Source: an uncultured Ruminococcus sp. | GTDB lineage: Bacteria > Bacillota > Clostridia > Oscillospirales > Ruminococcaceae | NCBI GenBank assembly: GCA_937942105.1 | Contig: CALDFS010000362.1 | Coordinates: forward strand, 1-11,091 | Direction: 5' to 3' | DNA: 11,091 nucleotides | Part shown: piece after piece, positions 7,019 through 11,091 of the stretch | How positions within the stretch are numbered: position 1 is the stretch's first letter | Layout: the number at the start of each line of letters is the position of its first letter | The notes under the pieces: generated by a model | Told to the model about the DNA's origin: nothing | The model's database searches: none | What the model saw: only the letters and a program-made list of their open reading frames with translations | Made by a program: the position numbers and the translations under genes

Positions 7019-7122
7019 CTACTAATTTTCGTCTGAAATGATAGCAAAAAAGCGGGCACAAAACCGCTGTATTATGGGTTTTGCACCTGCTTTTTTGTTC
7101 ATTTCTAGACGAAAATAAGTAG
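7019..7122. repeat. 104-nt near-palindrome between clpP and clpX
   Basis: The two halves pair along almost their whole length. From outside in: CTACT/AGTAG (7019-7023 with 7118-7122), an A/A mismatch, ATTTTCGTC/GACGAAAAT (7025-7033 with 7108-7116), T-A with one bulged base, and GAAATGA/TCATTTC (7035-7041 with 7099-7105). A small internal loop follows, then AAAAAAGC/GCTTTTTT (7046-7053 with 7089-7096), a G-T wobble, two G-C pairs, two mismatches and CAAAACC/GGTTTTG (7059-7065 with 7077-7083). The apical loop is 11 nt. The outer arms are more than a terminator needs. It could be a MITE-like palindromic insertion or a structured mRNA element; no target-site duplication is evident. Confidence 0.8.
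7046..7096. terminator. Bidirectional intrinsic-terminator core between clpP and clpX
   Basis: The inner part of the palindrome has a GC-containing stem (GCGGG...CAAAACC paired with GGTTTTG...CCTGC), preceded by six A and followed by six T, so each strand presents a stem followed by a U-tract. It should cut or reduce read-through from tig-clpP into clpX. No convincing separate clpX promoter was found in 7097-7175, so partial read-through is the likely source of clpX transcript. Confidence 0.65.
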
Positions 7123-7159
7123 AAGTGTTTGCCGGGCAGAGGCGTGTCCGGCAGCACTT
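7123..7159 (+). promoter_or_regulatory. Second hairpin in the clpX leader
   Basis: AAGTG/CACTT (7123-7127 with 7155-7159) encloses TGCCGG/CCGGCA (7130-7135 with 7148-7153), with a 12-base loop and a small asymmetric bulge. It lies 16 bases before the clpX Shine-Dalgarno sequence (7175-7181). The following TTGATTTGA is a poor U-tract, so it may be a weak terminator or an mRNA-stabilising or processing structure. Confidence 0.5.
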
Positions 7160-7189
7160 TTGATTTGATAAAGCAAGGAGGTAAAATAA

Positions 7190-8437
7190 ATGGCCTCAAA
7201 CGACGGCATTAAAAGATGCGATTTCTGCGGTAAGCCTGAAAATCGCGTTAAAAGCCTGTTTTCGGCAGGAGATGTTCACATCTGTGACGAATGTGTGCTT
7301 TTCTGCTATGATATTCTTGAAGAAAAAAGCCTTGTAAAAAGCTCAAAGAAACAGTCTGATTCCGATATTACCCTAACAAAGCCGGCTGAGATTAAAAAAG
7401 TTCTGGACCAGTATGTTATCGGGCAGGACGAAGCCAAGCTGACTCTTTCGGTAGCTGTTTACAATCACTATAAAAGACTTCTGGCAAACGACGAAGAGGA
7501 TGATGTTGAGATTCAAAAATCCAACGTTCTGCTTTTGGGTCCTACCGGCGTAGGAAAGACCCTGCTTGCTCAGACACTTGCTAAGACCCTTAACGTGCCA
7601 TTTGCAATAGCTGATGCTACAACACTTACAGAAGCCGGATACGTTGGAGATGATGTTGAAAACGTCCTTTTAAGACTTATTCAGGCAGCGGATTATGACG
7701 TTGAAGCCGCAGAGCACGGAATTATATATATCGACGAAATCGATAAGATAGCAAGAAAGTCTGAAAACGTCTCCATAACAAGGGATGTAAGCGGTGAGGG
7801 CGTTCAGCAGGCACTTTTGAAGATAGTCGAGGGTACAGTTTCAAACGTTCCCCCGCAGGGCGGAAGAAAGCACCCCAATCAGGAGTTTATTCAGATAGAC
7901 ACCAAGAACATCCTATTTATCTGCGGCGGCGCGTTTGACGGGCTTGAAAGCGTTATCAGGCGCAGAACGGATACTTCGCAGATAGGCTTCGGCGGCAAGC
8001 TGAAGGTCAAGGAAGATTCCGAGAATGTGCTCAAAAACGTTATCCCGCAGGATATCGTGAAGTACGGCATAATTCCCGAACTTATAGGAAGGCTTCCGGT
8101 AATAACCGTTCTTTCCGGTCTTGACGAGGACGCACTGGTGTCTATCCTGACACAGCCCAAAAACTCGCTTGAAAAGCAGTATAAGAAGCTGTTTGAGTAT
8201 GACGGCATAGAGCTTGAAATCACCGATGAAGCCAAGCGTGAAATCGCAAAGAAGGCAATTGCCCAGAAAACCGGAGCAAGAGGACTTCGCTCGATTATCG
8301 AGGGGATTCTTCTTAAACCGATGTTCGATGCTCCGTCCGACGGCGATATAATCAAGGTTATTATCACCCCAGAATGCGTCACGGATGGCGCAGAGCCGGA
8401 GATTATAAGAAGCGTTGACGAGCGCAAAAAGGCGTAA
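7190..8437 (+). CDS. clpX: ATP-dependent Clp protease ATPase subunit ClpX
   Basis: AAA+ unfoldase that recognises tagged substrates and threads them into ClpP. The 415-residue product has every expected element. The N-terminal zinc-binding domain uses C10, C13, C32 and C35 (RCDFCGKP, HICDECV). Walker A is GPTGVGKT (117-124), pore-1 loop GYVG (150-153), Walker B IIYIDEIDK (178-186), RKH loop near 226-228, the ClpP-docking IGF loop (265-267) and sensor-2 GAR (362-364). AAGGAGG at 7175-7181 lies 8 bases before ATG. The IGF loop together with the upstream clpP indicates a working ClpXP pair. Transcription from the tig-clpP side must pass the hairpins at 7019-7159. A terminator follows 6 bases after the stop. 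The Lon gene sometimes found next is absent. Confidence 0.98.
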   Translation: MASNDGIKRCDFCGKPENRVKSLFSAGDVHICDECVLFCYDILEEKSLVKSSKKQSDSDITLTKPAEIKKVLDQYVIGQDEAKLTLSVAVYNHYKRLLANDEEDDVEIQKSNVLLLGPTGVGKTLLAQTLAKTLNVPFAIADATTLTEAGYVGDDVENVLLRLIQAADYDVEAAEHGIIYIDEIDKIARKSENVSITRDVSGEGVQQALLKIVEGTVSNVPPQGGRKHPNQEFIQIDTKNILFICGGAFDGLESVIRRRTDTSQIGFGGKLKVKEDSENVLKNVIPQDIVKYGIIPELIGRLPVITVLSGLDEDALVSILTQPKNSLEKQYKKLFEYDGIELEITDEAKREIAKKAIAQKTGARGLRSIIEGILLKPMFDAPSDGDIIKVIITPECVTDGAEPEIIRSVDERKKA

Positions 8438-8442
8438 ATACT

Positions 8443-8472
8443 AAAAGGAACGTGATTATTGCGTTCCTTTTT
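8443..8472 (+). terminator. Intrinsic terminator after clpX
   Basis: AAAAGGAACG (8443-8452) pairs with CGTTCCTTTT (8462-8471) across a 9-base loop, ending in a run of five T. This is a compact, convincing rho-independent terminator that ends the tig-clpP-clpX block. Confidence 0.85.
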
Positions 8473-8506
8473 GAATATATGGACTTATACATAATGTGGT
8501 GATAAA

Positions 8507-9058
8507 ATGTCAACCAAAATAGAAACAAAATATATGTCCCGAAGCGACTGGAAAAGAATCCTCCGCCGCGAAACCGCATATACGGATATTTCAAGCGGCG
8601 ATATGCGCGGAGAAGCCTCGCTTCTGCATATCCTTAAGGTCGCAGAGCCGCTGGCGGTTTTCAGCGTTGATCATAATATCATGATTTGCGACGATGGCTA
8701 TTATTGGCTTCAGCTGGCGTTTGAAAATAAAAACTGGTGGCTGACAGTGATGTTCAACCCCGCCGGCGAGTGCATCCAGTATTATTTCGATATTACCAAG
8801 CGGAACATAATTAACGGTGAGAACTCATCTTTCTGTGACCTCATGCTCGATATCGTAGTACAGCCAGACGGGAGGGCTGCACTTTTAGATATGAACGAGC
8901 TCCAACAGGCTCTGAATCATGGGAACATCACAAAAAAGGATTGTCTACTTGCATTAAAGACCTCACATGAAATTCTTGACGGTCTGAAAACCGATTTTTG
9001 CAGACTCCGCGATTACTGCACCGAGCTGTTTTCAAGGCTTGTGCCGGACTTAAAATAA
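8507..9058 (+). CDS. DUF402 domain protein (COG2306-type)
   Basis: 183-residue protein of the DUF402 family, which includes nucleoside tri/diphosphatases (S. aureus Ntdp) and FomD-type phosphoesterases. Family features seen are DGYYWLQLAFENKNWWLTVMF (from about residue 63), GECIQYYFDIT (about 87-97) with the tyrosine/aspartate centre, LDIVVQPDGRAALLDMNEL (about 114-132) with the conserved acidic residues expected to bind metal, and a helical C-terminus (ITKKDCLLALKTSHEIL). Function as a phosphatase is inferred from family only. ATG 8507 is preceded by GTGGTGAT, an extended Shine-Dalgarno match at proper spacing. It follows the clpX terminator, so it needs its own promoter, but only a weak CATAAT-like -10 (8490-8495) is visible. 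It is followed by 116 bp of AT-rich DNA before the sigma-fusion gene. Confidence 0.82.
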   Translation: MSTKIETKYMSRSDWKRILRRETAYTDISSGDMRGEASLLHILKVAEPLAVFSVDHNIMICDDGYYWLQLAFENKNWWLTVMFNPAGECIQYYFDITKRNIINGENSSFCDLMLDIVVQPDGRAALLDMNELQQALNHGNITKKDCLLALKTSHEILDGLKTDFCRLRDYCTELFSRLVPDLK

Positions 9059-9090
9059 TAATATAAGCTCAAAATCAAAAAATTTTTTCA

Positions 9091-9120
9091 AAAACGCTAA
9101 CCGATTTAAATTTTCGATAC
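9091..9120 (+). promoter_or_regulatory. Possible promoter of the sigma-fusion gene, perhaps ECF-type
   Basis: Downstream of an A6T6 tract (9077-9088), the sequence has AAAACG (9091-9096), 18 bases, then CGATAC (9115-9120). An AAC-containing -35 with a CG-starting -10 resembles ECF promoters and no good TTGACA lies at the right distance. The alternative -35 AACC at 9099-9102 would be only 12 bases away. GATACT (9116-9121) is also acceptable as a sigma-A -10. Assignment and autoregulation are inference. Confidence 0.3.
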
Positions 9121-9127
9121 TATTTAG

Positions 9128-9160
9128 ATGAAAGCTTTCAAACATTCGCAGCTCCTGTAG
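9128..9160 (+). other. Possible 10-codon upstream ORF in the sigma-fusion leader
   Basis: ATG 9128 opens a short frame encoding MKAFKHSQLL, stopping at TAG 9158-9160, 14 bases before the sigma-fusion ATG. It has no Shine-Dalgarno sequence. If transcription starts a few bases after CGATAC it would be essentially leaderless. It may be chance, but its stop lies just upstream of the AAAGGGTGG ribosome binding site, a position where translation could influence the main gene. Confidence 0.2.
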
Positions 9161-9174
9161 AAAAGGGTGGCAGT

Positions 9175-10752
9175 ATGGCAGAAATTGACGTTAATAAACT
9201 GATTCAGGATAACCTTGCGGCGTTTTACGGATACGCCTACGAGCGTCTTTACGACAAGGAAAAGGCAACCGACCTTGCCCATGAAATTGTGGTTGAAATC
9301 CTTGCATCGGCGAAAAATCTCAGGGATGACAAGGCGTTCTGGGCGTTTGCTTGGAAGATTGCCGAAAATACCTTCCGCAAATTCATCCGCCGTGAGGATT
9401 TGAAGCGTAAATGCGAGCTTGATTTGGAGAATATCTCCTATCAAACGGTGTATTCGCCCGAGCATGAATATATTATTCATGAGGATAAAAAGGATTCTAC
9501 ATATCTTCTCCGTCGGGAGCTTTCACTGCTCGCCAAAGCCCACAGAGATATCCTGATAGCGTATTATGTCGACAACAAAAGCTGCTCGCAGATTTCTAAG
9601 GAGCAAAAAATCAGCGTAGAGATGGTTAAATACCATCTGTTCAAAATACGCAAAATCTTGAAAGAAGGAATCGGTATGACAAGAGAATTGGGCGAAAAGA
9701 GCTATAATCCCGGCGTTTTAAGAATTAATTTCTGGGGCGGCCAGAACAAATATTCAAGACTGTGCGACCGCTTGCTCCCAGGCAATATCCTGCTTGCGGC
9801 ATACAAAAAGCCGGTGAGCGCTGAGGAGCTTTCACTCGAGCTGGGCGTTGCAATGCCGTATTTAGAGGATGAAATAGCAATCCTTGTGGCGGCGGGGGTG
9901 CTTAAAGAGGTCGGCAAAAAGTATCAGACTAACCTTGTAATCCTGACGGACGAGTATGATAAGAGCTTTGAAAAGGAAACCGCACCCCTCTATGATGAGA
10001 TTTCGGCGGAGATATATAATACAGTCCATAAAGCCCTTCCGCAGGTAAGAGAGCTTGATTTCAAGGGCAACGACTATGACGACAACAGGCTGATGTTTGC
10101 CTTACTTAACATAGCCTTTGTAAACGGCTTTGGAAGGTCTGACTATATTTCTCCATATGGCGAAGAGCCGGAACTTCCGCTCGGCTGTCATGGCTGGATT
10201 TGGGGACATGACAATGATTACAAGAACTCGCATTTCAACGGAGTTACAATGCATACGCCAAACAGTGCGGGAACGGCATGGTTTTCAGCTGAAAACTATA
10301 AGGTTATACGACCCTGCCAGATGTATGACCATTCATACTTTTCTCAAAGGGCTGAAGCCGTATGCGACACCATACTTGAAAAAGAAGCGAACAAGAACAA
10401 TCCAACCCTGCCATGGCTGATAGAACGCAGGTTTATTTTCAGCGACAACGGCAAGCTGTCCGCAAACTTCCCGGTATTCCGAGAAAGCGTTTACTATGGA
10501 GTACTCGAGATTTTAGAGCCGGCGATAGCCCAAACCGCAAGCTGCATGATAGATATTTCGGACAGAGCGGCTAAAATCCTCGAAAAATCCGCTCCTGCCT
10601 CCGTAAAGGAGCAGTGCGCAACAATCGCGAAGATACATCATCGGTTAGACGTTGCTGCATTCATCCTTGAAAAGCTGATTGCCGACGGCAAGCTCTATCT
10701 TCCCAAGGAGGAAACCCCACTTTGCATGTGGGGCGTAAAGAAGGATTCTTAA
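9175..10752 (+). CDS. ECF-type sigma factor fused to a large C-terminal domain
   Basis: 525-residue protein. Residues 1-75 resemble sigma region 2 (AYERLYDKEKATDLAHEIVV for 2.1-2.2, FWAFAWKIAENTFRKFIRR for 2.3-2.4). Residues 112-165 resemble region 4, with a helix-turn-helix (SCSQISKEQKISVEMVKYHL). A plain ECF sigma would end about here. The extra 350 residues begin with a probable winged helix (about 190-255, VSAEELSLELGVAMPYLEDE, then GVLKEVGKKYQTNLVIL). An acidic/helical stretch follows, then an aromatic- and histidine-rich segment at 335-390 (GCHGWIWGHDNDY, CQMYDHSYF) and a helical end ending LYLPKEETPLCMWG. There is no membrane segment or signal peptide, and no neighbouring anti-sigma gene. 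I infer that the C-terminal half senses a ligand or partner and controls the sigma module. The ribosome binding site is AAAGGGTGG and a terminator follows at 10808. The sigma call is fairly firm; the C-terminal function is unknown. Confidence 0.8.
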   Translation: MAEIDVNKLIQDNLAAFYGYAYERLYDKEKATDLAHEIVVEILASAKNLRDDKAFWAFAWKIAENTFRKFIRREDLKRKCELDLENISYQTVYSPEHEYIIHEDKKDSTYLLRRELSLLAKAHRDILIAYYVDNKSCSQISKEQKISVEMVKYHLFKIRKILKEGIGMTRELGEKSYNPGVLRINFWGGQNKYSRLCDRLLPGNILLAAYKKPVSAEELSLELGVAMPYLEDEIAILVAAGVLKEVGKKYQTNLVILTDEYDKSFEKETAPLYDEISAEIYNTVHKALPQVRELDFKGNDYDDNRLMFALLNIAFVNGFGRSDYISPYGEEPELPLGCHGWIWGHDNDYKNSHFNGVTMHTPNSAGTAWFSAENYKVIRPCQMYDHSYFSQRAEAVCDTILEKEANKNNPTLPWLIERRFIFSDNGKLSANFPVFRESVYYGVLEILEPAIAQTASCMIDISDRAAKILEKSAPASVKEQCATIAKIHHRLDVAAFILEKLIADGKLYLPKEETPLCMWGVKKDS

Positions 10753-10758
10753 TGCGTC

Positions 10759-10787
10759 GCGCACTGTAGCGCAGTAATCGCGCAGTA
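10759..10787. repeat. Three phased GCGCA repeats after the sigma-fusion gene
   Basis: GCGCA occurs at 10759-10763, 10769-10773 and 10780-10784, each followed by a short C/G-T-A-type tail (CTGTA, GTAA, GTAT). The spacing is 10 and 11 bp, about one helical turn. The stretch is GC-rich in an otherwise AT-rich intergenic region. It could be a binding site cluster or chance. Confidence 0.35.
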
Positions 10788-10807
10788 TTTTTCGTGATAT
10801 AATATGA

Positions 10808-10857
10808 CAAGCTCCGCAATGTACCAAACGGTTTTCATGCGGAGCTTGATTTATTTT
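10808..10857 (+). terminator. Intrinsic terminator after the sigma-fusion gene
   Basis: CAAGCTCCGCA (10808-10818) pairs perfectly with TGCGGAGCTTG (10838-10848) across a 19-base loop that contains a small ACC/GGT pairing. ATTTATTTT follows as the U-tract. The tail also supplies the -35 of the next promoter. Confidence 0.8.
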
Positions 10858-10874
10858 GCAGGGTGCGGTATAAT
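10846..10874 (+). promoter_or_regulatory. Sigma-A promoter for rarA
   Basis: TTGATT (10846-10851) is followed after exactly 17 bp by a perfect TATAAT (10869-10874). Transcription would start near 10881, about 20 bases before the rarA start codon. The -35 overlaps the last stem bases and tail of the preceding terminator. Confidence 0.8.
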
Positions 10875-10903
10875 AAGCATATCAATTCTAAGGACGTGAT
10901 AAT

Positions 10904-11091
10904 TTGCCATCACCGTTAGCTGACAGAATACGACCCAGAACTTTGGACGATGTAGTAGGGCAGAGCCATCTTCTGGGCAAGGATAAGCCTCTCAGAAGGA
11001 TTATTGAAAGCGGAAGAATTCCGAATATGATATTTTACGGTTCGAGCGGCATCGGAAAAACAACTGTCGCAAGAATCATCGCCGATAATAC
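10904..11091 (+). CDS. rarA: Replication-associated recombination protein A (AAA ATPase), 3' end cut off
   Basis: N-terminal 62 or so residues of a RarA/MgsA-family AAA+ ATPase, a clamp-loader-like protein acting at stalled replication forks. Seen: PLADRIRPRTLDDVVGQSHL, then LGKDKPLRRIIESGRIPNM, then the Walker A GSSGIGKTTVARIIA. These match the family opening, where Walker A is more often GPPGTGKT, so the two serines are a noticeable variant. The start is TTG 10904, with AAGGA (10890-10894) 9 bases upstream. No ATG fits: the first in-frame one falls inside the conserved region. A near-consensus promoter lies just upstream, so the gene is independent of the sigma-fusion gene. The frame runs open to the end of the window. 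Confidence 0.92.
   Translation, partial: MPSPLADRIRPRTLDDVVGQSHLLGKDKPLRRIIESGRIPNMIFYGSSGIGKTTVARIIADN

Noticed and set aside
6522..7199. Long minus-strand open frame opposite clpP and the clpP-clpX gap
   Set aside because: It is antisense to a certain gene and its start lies within the clpX 5' end; no domain is recognisable.
7891..8427. Minus-strand open frame opposite the clpX 3' half
   Set aside because: Serine-rich shadow translation of clpX without a start signal or family resemblance.
9061..9090. Terminator after the DUF402 gene
   Set aside because: Only AT tracts (A6T6) and no GC-containing stem, so read-through into the sigma-fusion gene cannot be excluded.
1..11091. CRISPR array, tRNA/rRNA, insertion sequence, prophage or toxin-antitoxin system
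   Set aside because: None seen: no spaced direct repeats, no tRNA-like cloverleaf recognised by eye, no transposase or integrase motifs.

Overview
The window looks like chromosome of a low-to-moderate GC Gram-positive bacterium, most likely class Clostridia and plausibly Oscillospiraceae/Ruminococcaceae. This rests on Bacillota-type housekeeping genes and their order (lepB-rbgA-rnhB-yraN, tig-clpP-clpX), strong AGGAGG-type ribosome binding sites, a DUF1540 gene and a DUF402 gene. No database was searched, so the taxonomic call is inference. No rRNA, tRNA, CRISPR array, transposase or phage gene was seen.

Region 1 (1-3965, + strand) is a compact operon-like run. It holds the 3' part of signal peptidase I (lepB), the circularly permuted ribosome-assembly GTPase rbgA (ylqF), ribonuclease HII (rnhB), a YraN/UPF0102 nuclease-fold protein and threonine synthase (thrC). 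The first four genes are separated by 4 bp or overlap. thrC follows 38 bp later with its own good ribosome binding site. Region 2 (3954-4319) holds a 56-residue cysteine-rich DUF1540 gene on the minus strand, with its own promoter. Its terminator hairpin overlaps the thrC stop codon.

Region 3 (4320-8472, + strand) is a protein-quality-control block: a COG1768-type metallophosphoesterase, then trigger factor (tig), clpP and clpX. Trigger factor folds nascent chains at the ribosome, while ClpX unfolds substrates and feeds them to the ClpP chamber. tig has an extended -10 promoter. clpP and clpX are separated by a 104-nt near-palindrome with a bidirectional terminator-like core, followed by a second hairpin just before the clpX ribosome binding site. 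A terminator closes the block.

Region 4 (8473-11091, + strand) holds a DUF402 protein and a 525-residue protein with an N-terminal ECF-type sigma factor and a roughly 350-residue C-terminal extension. After a terminator comes the 5' end of rarA, driven by a near-consensus promoter that begins inside the terminator tail. The sigma-fusion gene, with its unusual leader and lack of an adjacent anti-sigma gene, is the least ordinary item here and the best candidate for undescribed biology.
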